Shown here: positions 1 through 8,657 of the stretch, in pieces
How the letters are laid out: each line of letters opens with the position of its first letter
Position numbering within the stretch: the first letter of the stretch is position 1
Assembly (NCBI RefSeq): GCF_001426545.1
Contig: NZ_LMEZ01000005.1
Coordinates: 1,077,333 to 1,141,332, forward strand
Direction of reading: 5' to 3'
From: Mycobacterium sp. Root135
GTDB lineage: Bacteria; Actinomycetota; Actinomycetes; Mycobacteriales; Mycobacteriaceae
DNA: 64,000 nucleotides
Position numbers and translations under genes: made by a program
The notes under the pieces: model-generated
Database searches by the model: none
Told to the model about the DNA's origin: nothing
Seen by the model: only the letters and a program-made list of their open reading frames with translations

Positions 1-86
1 CCGTCGCCATCCGCGCCGCGGGATTGCTGGTCGCCGTCGAGTTGGCCAACTACGCAGCGGATCTCAGTGCGGAGGCGGCGAAGTGA
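1..86 (+). CDS. 3' end of an unidentified gene (partial)
   Basis: Only the last 27 codons are in the window, read in the frame that ends at the TGA at 84-86. The visible tail is alanine-rich, contains a GLLVAVEL stretch and ends EAAK. The stop overlaps the GTG start of the next gene (83-85) as GTGA, so the two are probably cotranscribed and translationally coupled. I cannot assign a family from so short a tail. Confidence 0.5.
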   Translation, partial: VAIRAAGLLVAVELANYAADLSAEAAK

Positions 87-799
87 GCACCAATGCCACG
101 GCTCTCGACAAGCGACTCAAGCGCTTCGCGGCGAAGGTCGCCGAGCGCATCGACGACACGGTGGCGGCATTGCAGTCGGCCGCGCACGAAGCGCAAGCCT
201 CCGATGGCGCTGGGGCGACGAAGCTCTCGCACTTCGTCGACGCCACGTGTCGACTGCTCGAGCAGCGCAGTGCCGACGACGTCCTCGCCGGCGCCGGGTA
301 TGCCGTCGACGCAGCGGCCCAGTCGTGCGCTCCTGCGATGATCTGGTGGGTCCGCCGTGGCGGCTCACTCGTCGAACGGTCGCACAGCGTCGACCCGGAA
401 GCCGACAGCTTCTACGACTACGCAGCCATGCGCTGGTTCAAGGCGGCCAAGACCGACTGTCGCCCAACGCTTTCCGGACCGTTCATCGACACGTGGGGCT
501 CCGACGACTACACCGTCACCGTCTCGGTTCCGGTCGCGATGGACGGGCAGTCGTGGGGTGTCCTCGCAGCCGACGTCGACGTGCGTCGGTTCGTCGACGC
601 CTTGGCCACCGACCTGCGCGCGATGCGGGCACCGGTGGCGCTCGTCAACGAGGCGGACCGGGTGGTGGTCTCCACGGTTCCGTCTCTGAGCACCGGCCTG
701 CCGATCCGGCCCCGCGGAATGCGGGACGACCCCGCCGTCGAAAGGCGGCGCCACCCAGTGTCGACCTACGGGTGGTCGGTCGTCGTACTCGACGGCTAG
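83..799 (+). CDS. Soluble cache-domain (PDC-like) protein
   Basis: Protein of 238 residues. The N-terminal third (about 1-60) is a charged, alanine-rich helical region. Residues about 65-200 look like a cache/PDC small-molecule sensing fold, with the recognisable core FYDYAAMRWFKAAK, a GPFIDTWGSDDYTVTVSVPV strand pair and WGVLAADVDVRRF. I see neither a signal peptide nor a membrane segment, unusual because cache domains normally lie outside the membrane as part of chemoreceptors or kinases. The GTG start overlaps the upstream stop, suggesting it senses a ligand for the enzyme or regulator encoded there. It converges on the next gene; the two stops share the tetranucleotide CTAG at 796-799. 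Ligand unknown. Confidence 0.6.
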   Translation: MSTNATALDKRLKRFAAKVAERIDDTVAALQSAAHEAQASDGAGATKLSHFVDATCRLLEQRSADDVLAGAGYAVDAAAQSCAPAMIWWVRRGGSLVERSHSVDPEADSFYDYAAMRWFKAAKTDCRPTLSGPFIDTWGSDDYTVTVSVPVAMDGQSWGVLAADVDVRRFVDALATDLRAMRAPVALVNEADRVVVSTVPSLSTGLPIRPRGMRDDPAVERRRHPVSTYGWSVVVLDG

Positions 800-2154
800 G
801 GCGTGATGCCCTGTTCGTAGCGGAACGTCTGATGCGGGTCGTAGGTCGCCTTGACCTCCCGTAACCGTGCCACGTTGGCGCCCCAGTAAGCGGTCGAGAA
901 GTCGGGGTCGTCGGCGTTGGGCACGTTCACGTAGGCGCCGTCGGCGAAGGGCGCCAACGCCTTTGCGAAGTCGGCGGTCCACTGCAGGCATCGAGCGGTC
1001 AGCGCGTCGTCTGATTTGGGTCCTCCGCGTTCACCCCAGCCGGCCCCCGGCTCGGCGTAGAACAGAGCACCGCGGTGGGCGAACGCCGAGCCGCCCGCAG
1101 GTTCGGTGTGGGTGACCGCGCCGCCGAACGCATTGACGAAGTAGTTGCAGCCCGGCGTCGGCGCCGCCGCCAGGAACGAGCCGATCAGGTCGACCGCCTC
1201 GTCGGGAAGGGGGTGAGAGATGAACTGGGAGAGGAACTTCCAATTGGCCGCCTCGTCGTCGTTCGGGACTTGGAACCCCGCGTAGACGTCGGCCCAGTCG
1301 CCGTCGAGCATCGAGACCGCCGGGTCGCCGACGGCCAGGACGGGCTCCAGAATATGGGCGGCCTCGGCCTCGGAACCACCTGCGAGAACGGCGATCAGCT
1401 GGATCTCGCCCCGACTGATCTCCAGCTGACTGGTCACCCGCTCGTCGGCGAACGGTGCCGAGCCCTGCCAGGCGTGGAAGACCTCGCGAAGGTGGGTCAG
1501 CCCCGGCCAGCTCGCGGTGACGTAGACGATCTGGCGCAGCGGGTGCACGCGGTAGGTCAGCGACGTGACGACGCCGAAGTTGCCGTTGCCGGCGCCTCGC
1601 AGCGCCCACAGCAGATCGGGGTGGTCGTCATCCGAGACGGTGATCGCCTCGGCGCCGTCGACCCCGGACGTCACGACGACCTCGGCGGCGAGCAGGTTGT
1701 CCGACGCCATCCCGAACGCGCGGGTCAACAAGCCGAACCCGCCGCCAAGCGTCGCACCGACCAGGCCGACGGTCCCCTCCGTTCCGGTCGCGGCGGCCAC
1801 ACCCGCCGCGCCGAGCGCGGTGACGGCCTCCAACTGGTTGAGTCCGGCTCCGACCGTTGCCGTCCCCGCGGCCGCGTCGACCGCGACGGACTTCATCTCG
1901 CTGACGTCGATCACGATGCCGTCGTCGACGCTGTTCCAGCCCTCCAGGCAGTGGCCGCCGCTGCGTACCCGCACGGCGACCTGGTTGCGCCGAGACCAGG
2001 CCAATGCGGTGACGACGTCGCTTGTCTCCCTGGCGAATACGATCGCCATCGGATGGTGGTCGAACAGCAGGTTCCAGCCGGCGCGTGCGGTCGGGTAGGC
2101 GTCGTCTCCGGGTCGGACGACGCGGCCGGTCAATCCCTCGGTGGTCGACGTCAT
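796..2154 (-). CDS. FAD-linked oxidase with BBE domain (berberine-bridge / 6-hydroxynicotine oxidase type)
   Basis: Protein of 452 residues. The N-terminal half is a PCMH-type FAD-binding fold; the motif RSGGHC places the flavin-attaching histidine at about residue 68. The second covalent cysteine of bicovalent members is not seen: the usual position reads GATLGGGFGLL. The C-terminus carries the BBE signature (ANVARLREVKATYDPHQTFRY). Such oxidases use O2 to oxidise alcohols, amines or sugars; the substrate here cannot be read. The open frame runs far upstream to 4038, but the ATG at 2154 matches the family N-terminus and the extension only shadows the Rv3635-like gene. No signal peptide is seen, so it is probably cytoplasmic. 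Confidence 0.85.
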   Translation of the reverse strand: MTSTTEGLTGRVVRPGDDAYPTARAGWNLLFDHHPMAIVFARETSDVVTALAWSRRNQVAVRVRSGGHCLEGWNSVDDGIVIDVSEMKSVAVDAAAGTATVGAGLNQLEAVTALGAAGVAAATGTEGTVGLVGATLGGGFGLLTRAFGMASDNLLAAEVVVTSGVDGAEAITVSDDDHPDLLWALRGAGNGNFGVVTSLTYRVHPLRQIVYVTASWPGLTHLREVFHAWQGSAPFADERVTSQLEISRGEIQLIAVLAGGSEAEAAHILEPVLAVGDPAVSMLDGDWADVYAGFQVPNDDEAANWKFLSQFISHPLPDEAVDLIGSFLAAAPTPGCNYFVNAFGGAVTHTEPAGGSAFAHRGALFYAEPGAGWGERGGPKSDDALTARCLQWTADFAKALAPFADGAYVNVPNADDPDFSTAYWGANVARLREVKATYDPHQTFRYEQGITP

Positions 2155-2195
2155 GGGCTGAGTATGGGGGATCGGGGACGGAATTCTCCACGTCG

Positions 2196-3995
2196 CTACG
2201 GGGGCGCCACGTACCCAACGGGGCCGGACGCCAGGCACACCGACAGCGCCGAGGTGTTGGCGATCGCGATGACGGCGTTCCCCGCCCCCGAGAGCCGGAC
2301 GAAGATGCGGTTGAGCCCGGGATGGACCTGTACCCGGGTGGCGTCGCCGTCCGACAGCGCGAAGGTCATCGAACCGTCGTTGTTGGCCAGGTAGTTGATC
2401 TCGGCCGTCCACTCCGTCGGCAGCATCGGACCGTCCAACGGCATCCGGACCGGGGCGTCGGGCTGAACGAGGTATCCGCACTGGGGTTTTGGCCCTGCAA
2501 GGGTGTGCCGCACCCAGGTCACCTGGGCGTCGACCAATCGACCCTTGCGGTCGAAGGTGCGCAAATTGGTTGTGCTGGTGCTGAATTCGGGTCGATCCCG
2601 AACCAGGGCGAACACGTGACCGAAAAGATTGTCGGGCCACGCGAAGCGCTGCAGGATCAGGGGGTCCACCTCCTGCTCCAGCAGCGGTGCCGTGGTGGCG
2701 GCGTTGGCCGCGGAGAGACTGGTCAACACGTTCGCGACGTAGGCCCGCGTCGGGTTGTCGCGCCACCGCGTCGTGAACGTCACGGTCGAATACACGCAAC
2801 TGACGACGAAGAGCGCGGCGCACGACACGACGACGACAGTCCGGGTCCGTGAGGCGTCCAGCCGGGCCGAGGTGACCCGGTTCGGCGCAAGGAATCCGAC
2901 GGCCGCCAGCAGCGTCAGCACCACCGCAAGGTCGGGCAGGTAGCGCAGCGTCTGGGCCAGTTCGATGGCGGTGAAGCGCGACGACCGCATCAGATAGATC
3001 GGCAGCTGACACGCCACGACATATGCCGCCGCGGCGAACCACAGCATGCGGGCGTGCTCCTTGCGGGCCACCGACACCGCGATCACCGCCACCAGCACCA
3101 CCCAACCAACCACCATGACGGGCCACTGCGGCAACGCCCAGGGGGACGACGGAGCCCAGCGCTCCCACTGCCAGGGGCCACCGATCAGGCCGGGCACGAT
3201 GCCGTGGGTCACCGATCGCACCAGCAGATCCCCGGTCATCGGATAGTCCAGCGTCCAACGTCGTTGGTCGACGACCAGGAGGTAGATCCCGACCCACGCC
3301 GCGGTCAGTGCGCCCGTGGCGATCCAGAGCCGAAGCCCGCCGCGCCACACGGTCTTGACGGCGGAGCGGTCGCCGAGCACGTAGGCGAGCAGCGCGGCGA
3401 CGGCGAACGCCACGAAGGGGATGACCGCGGCCTTCTCGAAGAACGTCAGCCCGAGGAAGAACACCAGGGCGCCGCTGAGGGCGTACTTCTGATTGCCGGT
3501 GCGCACCAGCATGATCGCGTCGGCACAGACCCAGGCCATGGCGGCCACCATCGGCAGTGCGTTCAACGCCGCCGCCCACCATGCGAACGCAGGCAGGGTC
3601 AGCGGGGAGAAGAGCGCGAAGGTCAGCGGGATCAGCAGCAGCGGCCGCCACCCCAGGATCACGTGAAGCGCCCGCAGGATCGCCAGCGACGCGACCAGCT
3701 GCAGAACCACCAGACTGATGGCCGGGCCGATCCAGTTGAACGGCGCGACCTTGGCGATTGCGCCCGCGACGAGGAACGCGGCTGGCATGACGTGGCCGTC
3801 GTGGTCGTCGAACAGATACGCGGGGGACCACAGCGCGTGGGTGCCCGCGCGGGAGATCAGGATCAGGTCGTCCCAGTAGAAGTAGCCCTGGAACGCCAGC
3901 ACTGCGCGCAGGACCAGCTGCGCCAGGATCAGCGCCACGGCGGCGTGCAGAACCCAGCGCGCCCCAGGTCGCCACGCTCGCAGCCGCCGAATCAC
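2196..3995 (-). CDS. Large polytopic membrane protein, Rv3635-like (glycosyltransferase-C-like)
   Basis: Protein of 599 residues starting at GTG. About ten hydrophobic segments occupy residues 1-420, followed by a soluble, beta-rich C-terminal domain of about 170 residues ending GPVGYVAPP. An acidic FYWDDLILISRAG motif in the first extracytoplasmic loop resembles the catalytic loop of GT-C glycosyltransferases that use polyprenyl-phosphate sugars. Length (599 versus about 591) and position beside galE match Rv3635, which is uncharacterised. It is divergent from galE with only 33 bp between starts. A lipid-linked-sugar transferase role is an inference from the acidic loop and the nearby ppgS and flippase. 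Confidence 0.75.
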   Translation of the reverse strand: MIRRLRAWRPGARWVLHAAVALILAQLVLRAVLAFQGYFYWDDLILISRAGTHALWSPAYLFDDHDGHVMPAAFLVAGAIAKVAPFNWIGPAISLVVLQLVASLAILRALHVILGWRPLLLIPLTFALFSPLTLPAFAWWAAALNALPMVAAMAWVCADAIMLVRTGNQKYALSGALVFFLGLTFFEKAAVIPFVAFAVAALLAYVLGDRSAVKTVWRGGLRLWIATGALTAAWVGIYLLVVDQRRWTLDYPMTGDLLVRSVTHGIVPGLIGGPWQWERWAPSSPWALPQWPVMVVGWVVLVAVIAVSVARKEHARMLWFAAAAYVVACQLPIYLMRSSRFTAIELAQTLRYLPDLAVVLTLLAAVGFLAPNRVTSARLDASRTRTVVVVSCAALFVVSCVYSTVTFTTRWRDNPTRAYVANVLTSLSAANAATTAPLLEQEVDPLILQRFAWPDNLFGHVFALVRDRPEFSTSTTNLRTFDRKGRLVDAQVTWVRHTLAGPKPQCGYLVQPDAPVRMPLDGPMLPTEWTAEINYLANNDGSMTFALSDGDATRVQVHPGLNRIFVRLSGAGNAVIAIANTSALSVCLASGPVGYVAPP

Positions 3996-4019
3996 CGGAG
4001 CGACTGTACGTGTCGGTAA

Positions 4020-4970
<951 letters not shown>

Positions 4971-4981
4971 TCCCCGGTGAC

Positions 4982-5027
4982 TTCGGCGCGTAAATCCGCG
5001 CTCGTCAGCGCGGACGAACGCGCCGAA
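4982..5027. terminator. Strong two-part hairpin between convergent galE and the DUF2304 gene
   Basis: The outer arms TTCGGCGCG (4982-4990) and CGCGCCGAA (5019-5027) pair perfectly over 9 bp. The inner arms TCCGCGCT (4995-5002) and AGCGCGGA (5007-5014) pair over 8 bp around a CGTC loop, with TAAA and CGAA unpaired between the two stems. It fills the 61-bp gap between convergent stops, so a bidirectional terminator is the simplest reading. There is no U-tract, as is common in mycobacteria. It also resembles a dispersed mycobacterial intergenic palindrome. Confidence 0.6.
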
Positions 5028-5031
5028 ATCG

Positions 5032-5373
5032 CTACTTGGGGGAGGGCTCCCGGGCGCCTTCCATCGCGACCGCCCGGGCCAGCTGCGCGTACCGCAGCTC
5101 CAGGTCCTTGAACCGCATGTAGGTGCTGATGGTGGTGAACAGGAACGCCACGATCAGGGCGTACTCCAGCAGGTCGGCGCCGCGGGCGACGCCGAGCCAG
5201 TTCGCCACCACGGTCGTGTCGTCGGGGCGGACGATCGCGTACACCGCCGCGAGGACGAACAGCACGTAGCCGATCTTCACCCACGCCTTGGCCTGCGCGC
5301 TGCGCCTGGACCGCAGCAGGTAGACCAGGACCCCCAGCACGGCCGCGATCAGCAGGACCTGAATCCAGTTCAT
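5032..5373 (-). CDS. DUF2304 small membrane protein (Rv3632-like partner of PpgS)
   Basis: Protein of 113 residues with three hydrophobic segments (about 4-20, 33-50 and 67-88) and a short charged C-terminus. DUF2304 proteins are typically encoded next to family-2 polyprenyl-phosphate glycosyltransferases. Its M. tuberculosis counterpart Rv3632 is reported to raise the activity of PpgS (Rv3631) in galactosamine decoration of arabinogalactan. Its start overlaps the ppgS stop by 4 bp, so the two are translationally coupled and probably form a membrane complex. It is the last gene of the minus-strand run. Confidence 0.85.
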   Translation of the reverse strand: MNWIQVLLIAAVLGVLVYLLRSRRSAQAKAWVKIGYVLFVLAAVYAIVRPDDTTVVANWLGVARGADLLEYALIVAFLFTTISTYMRFKDLELRYAQLARAVAMEGAREPSPK

Positions 5374-6053
5374 CTGCGCATCCTCTTCCGCAGCAGCCCG
5401 TCGAAGATGATGTTGACGCCGTTGACCAACGGCTGACCCTTCGACATCGAATAGTCGGTGTACAGGATTTCGACGGGTTCCTCGGCCACCCGCCAGCCGT
5501 TCTCGACGATCAGGGCCACGATCTCACTGGCGTGCGCCATGCCGCTCATCGTGAGGTTCAGCCCGTCGGCCACGGCCTTGTCGAACACCCGCAGCCCGTT
5601 GTGCGCGTCGGTCAGGCCGAGCTTGCGACTGGCCGGGCTGAGTTTCGCGATCAGGGGGAAGACCAGGCGGCGCAGTGTCGGCATGTTGTTGGGGGTGCCG
5701 TCGGCGAAGCGCGTCCCGACGACGATGTCGAGCTCCTCCGTGCGAAGGCGGTCGATCATCCTGATCACGTCGGCGATGCGGTGCTGACCGTCGGCGTCGA
5801 ACGTGGCGAACACCGCCGCGCCGGGCCTGCTGCGCGCGTACTCGACGCCGGTCTGGATCGCCGCTCCCTGGCCGAGGTTGACGGGGTGGCGCACGACGTG
5901 GGCCCCGGCCCGCCATGCCTGCTCGGCGGTGTCGTCGCGGCTGCCGTCGTCGACGCACACCACGTTGTCGAAGGTCGAGCGAACGTCACCGACGACGTCG
6001 GAGATGACGGTCGCCTCGTTGAAGGCGGGGATGACGATCCACACGTCGCGCAT
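5370..6053 (-). CDS. ppgS: Polyprenyl-phosphate N-acetylgalactosaminyl synthase (GT2)
   Basis: Family-2 glycosyltransferase of 227 residues from the ATG at 6053; a TTG at 6068 would add five residues. Its GT-A signatures are WIVIPAFNEA near the N-terminus, CVDDGSRD, and the metal-binding FATFDADGQH. By similarity to Rv3631 it transfers GalNAc from UDP-GalNAc to polyprenyl phosphate at the cytoplasmic face; the lipid-linked sugar is then flipped and used to place galactosamine on arabinan. The upstream flippase gene ends 1 bp before the ATG and the DUF2304 gene overlaps its stop. This adjacency strongly supports one pathway. Confidence 0.88.
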   Translation of the reverse strand: MRDVWIVIPAFNEATVISDVVGDVRSTFDNVVCVDDGSRDDTAEQAWRAGAHVVRHPVNLGQGAAIQTGVEYARSRPGAAVFATFDADGQHRIADVIRMIDRLRTEELDIVVGTRFADGTPNNMPTLRRLVFPLIAKLSPASRKLGLTDAHNGLRVFDKAVADGLNLTMSGMAHASEIVALIVENGWRVAEEPVEILYTDYSMSKGQPLVNGVNIIFDGLLRKRMRR

Positions 6054-6054
6054 G

Positions 6055-7326
6055 TCAATGCCGATCAAGATACCCGCTCGGCGCGGGCACCCTGGCGAGC
6101 GCGATCAGATGGACCGCGATTCCGGCCAGGGGACCGCACAGCAGGGCCACCACGGTGCGGGTTTCCAGCGGCCACGGCGCCAGCAGCAGCAGGGTCGACG
6201 CCAGCGTCGCACTGATCCAGCCGACGGCATACGCCCTGTGCAGCGCCGCGGCGACCGTCGCGGCGCCGGTGAGCGTCAGCACCGCGATCATCACCGCCGC
6301 CGCGGTGAACCAGGCCAGCAGCGCGCCGCCCAACTGATAGTCGGGACCGAACGCCGTGCGCAGCAGCCACGGGCCGAGGAGCCCTGCGACCAGGACGGCC
6401 GCACCGCCGAGCACCGCCAACGCCGCGACCGGCACCACCAATGACCGCAGGCGCCGGTCGCGCTGGTCGACGAAGTGCGCGATCAGGTTTCCCTGCATCG
6501 CGGTCAGGGGCACCAGTAGCGGGGCGCGGGTCAGGGTCACCGCGAGGATGACGACGCCGCCCGCCGCGCCGAGGTCCGCCGACGTGGCCTTCAGCAGCAC
6601 GGGGAAGCCCATGATGAGGATCGCGCTGGCGCCTGCCGCCGCGATGGAGTGCGACGCACCGCGCAGGAACACCGCCGTCGTGCCTGGGGTGGCGAGCCGG
6701 GCCGCGGCCCGGGACGACGGCGAGGCCAGCAGGAGCAGGAGCCACGCGATTGCGCCGGCGACGGTGGCCCACAGGTATCCGACGAGGCCCCAGCCGACGA
6801 GGAACGTCGTCGTCGCCACGGTCACCCGCATGGCGGCGTCGCCGACGATGAGCGTCCCGTACTGCGACCAGCGGTCCACCCCGGCCAGCATGCCGAGCAG
6901 GGTCGCGTGAATGCAGAACCCTGCCACCCCCGCCGCCAGCAGCGCGACACTCAGCGCCTGCGCCTCGGTGAACACGTGCCAGGACCACAGCGGTGACGTG
7001 CCCGCGATCGCCATTGCCGACAGCACGCCGACGACCGCCGCGACGCGCATCGGGCTCGAGCGCGGCTCGGGCACCCGCGCCAGCGTCCTGGCTTGCCGAA
7101 CCTCGCGGGTGGATTCCTGAAGCAGACCGTTGGCGGCGCCCGCGAAGAGTCCGAACGCCCCCCAGAACACGGCGAACACCGAGAAGCCGGCCGGTTCCAG
7201 GTCGCGGGCTGCGAGGTAGAGCACCGCGTACCCGCAGATGGCGCTGACGACGGTGGCCGCGCCGACCCGGACGACGCTGCTTCGGGTGACGGGCCCCTGG
7301 GTCGGGACGGCCGCGCCGTCGGTCAC
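6055..7326 (-). CDS. MOP/MATE-superfamily polysaccharide or lipid-linked-sugar flippase (Rv3630-like)
   Basis: Protein of 423 residues with about twelve to fourteen hydrophobic segments, arranged as in polysaccharide-biosynthesis flippases. I chose GTG at 7326 because it overlaps the stop of the upstream peptidase gene as GTGA; a longer open frame to 7365 would overlap by 43 bp. The M. tuberculosis counterpart Rv3630 (about 431 residues) also neighbours ppgS. The likely role is moving a polyprenyl-phosphate-linked sugar, such as the PpgS product, across the membrane. Here it is also coupled to a peptide synthetase and a peptidase, so another substrate cannot be excluded. Confidence 0.78.
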   Translation of the reverse strand: MTDGAAVPTQGPVTRSSVVRVGAATVVSAICGYAVLYLAARDLEPAGFSVFAVFWGAFGLFAGAANGLLQESTREVRQARTLARVPEPRSSPMRVAAVVGVLSAMAIAGTSPLWSWHVFTEAQALSVALLAAGVAGFCIHATLLGMLAGVDRWSQYGTLIVGDAAMRVTVATTTFLVGWGLVGYLWATVAGAIAWLLLLLASPSSRAAARLATPGTTAVFLRGASHSIAAAGASAILIMGFPVLLKATSADLGAAGGVVILAVTLTRAPLLVPLTAMQGNLIAHFVDQRDRRLRSLVVPVAALAVLGGAAVLVAGLLGPWLLRTAFGPDYQLGGALLAWFTAAAVMIAVLTLTGAATVAAALHRAYAVGWISATLASTLLLLAPWPLETRTVVALLCGPLAGIAVHLIALARVPAPSGYLDRH

Positions 7327-8657
7327 AGGTCGGGGACGTCCGTCGAGTAGAGCCACGCCTGCCACAGGGGACGCAGCGATTCGTCGGCGTAGTTGGCGGT
7401 CAAACCGGTGAAGTCGTCGGTGACGGCGGTGCTGTGCCGGTGCCGAGTCGTCCAGTCCTGCAACAGCTTGAAGAAGTTCTCGTCACCGATCGTGCCCCGC
7501 AGCGCGTGCAGGGTGAGGGCGCCGCGCTTGTAGACCCGGTCGTCGAACATGTCGCGCGGACCGGGGTCGGAGAGCAACAGATCCTGGGGCGAGTGGCGCA
7601 GCCGGTGGTGATAGTGGTGCGCGTGCTCGGCGGCGGTGCGTCCGCCGGAGTCCTCGGACCACAGCCACTCGGCGTAGCAGGCGAAGCCCTCGTGCAGCCA
7701 GATGTCGCGCCAGCGCCGTGCGGTGACGGAGTTGCCGAACCACTGGTGGGCCAACTCGTGGGCGATCAGCCGCTCCGCACCGCGATCGCCGGCGCAGTGG
7801 TTGGCGCCGAAGATCGAAATGCCTTGTGCTTCAAGCGGAATCTCGAGATCGTCGTCGGTGACGACGACGGTGTACCCGTTCGACAACGGGTAGGGCCCGA
7901 ACAGCTTGACGAAGAGCTTCATCATGTGGGGCTGGCGGCCGAAGTCGTGTTCGAAGTGCTTGCGCAACCGTTGCGGCAGAACGGCATTCATCGGCACCGG
8001 ATGCTTGGCGATGCGGTGCTGTTCGTACTGGCCGATCTGCAGCGTGACGAGGTAGGTCGAGGTGGGCTCGGGCTGCTCGTAGGTCCACGTCGTCATCGCG
8101 GCCCTGGTGCGGCGGGACTCCAACTTGCCGTTGGCCAACGCGTAGTACGGGTTCTCGCACGTGATCGCGATGCGGTAGCTCGCCTTGCTGCTGGGATGGT
8201 CGTCGCACGGGAACCAGGACGCCGCCCCGTTGGGCTGGCCCGCGACGAGGGCGCCGCTGGTGAGCTCCTCGAATCCGACGTCGCCCCACAGGGATCGGAT
8301 GGGTTTGGGGGTGCCGGAGTAGCGCACGGTGATCGACAGCGCCGCCCCGGCGGGCAGGGGCGTGGCCAACGTGACGTTGAGCTTGCCGCGGGTGCGACCG
8401 AAGTTCGCGGGCCGGTGGCCGTTGATCGACACCTTCGACACGGCAAGGGCGTCGGACAAGTCGAGGCTGAACGTTCGCAGCGAGGCAAGCGTCACCGCGG
8501 TGATCGTGGCGGTCCCTGCGAGCCGGTTGATGTTGACCTTGTACTCGACGTCGAGTTCGTAGCGCGAGACCCGGTAGCCAAAGTTGCCGTTGGTGGGCAG
8601 GTAGGGGTCGATGACCGGAGGGGTGCCCTTCTGCGCCTTCTTGAAACCTCGCGTCAC
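7323..8657 (-). CDS. M1-family zinc metallopeptidase (possible poly-lysine-degrading enzyme)
   Basis: Protein of 444 residues. The zinc site is a complete HEXXH-X18-E motif, HELAH at about residue 298 with the third ligand in WLHEGF. The aminopeptidase GAMEN loop is altered to a LEAQGISIFG stretch, as in other actinobacterial M1 relatives. It is half the length of typical PepN, lacking the large C-terminal helical domain. No signal peptide is evident from GTG 8657; that start overlaps the stop of the synthetase gene as GTGA. As I recall, the epsilon-poly-lysine-degrading enzymes of Streptomyces albulus are zinc peptidases of this class encoded beside pls, so the position is suggestive. The longer frame to 8837 would overlap the synthetase and is rejected. 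Confidence 0.85.
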   Translation of the reverse strand: MTRGFKKAQKGTPPVIDPYLPTNGNFGYRVSRYELDVEYKVNINRLAGTATITAVTLASLRTFSLDLSDALAVSKVSINGHRPANFGRTRGKLNVTLATPLPAGAALSITVRYSGTPKPIRSLWGDVGFEELTSGALVAGQPNGAASWFPCDDHPSSKASYRIAITCENPYYALANGKLESRRTRAAMTTWTYEQPEPTSTYLVTLQIGQYEQHRIAKHPVPMNAVLPQRLRKHFEHDFGRQPHMMKLFVKLFGPYPLSNGYTVVVTDDDLEIPLEAQGISIFGANHCAGDRGAERLIAHELAHQWFGNSVTARRWRDIWLHEGFACYAEWLWSEDSGGRTAAEHAHHYHHRLRHSPQDLLLSDPGPRDMFDDRVYKRGALTLHALRGTIGDENFFKLLQDWTTRHRHSTAVTDDFTGLTANYADESLRPLWQAWLYSTDVPDL

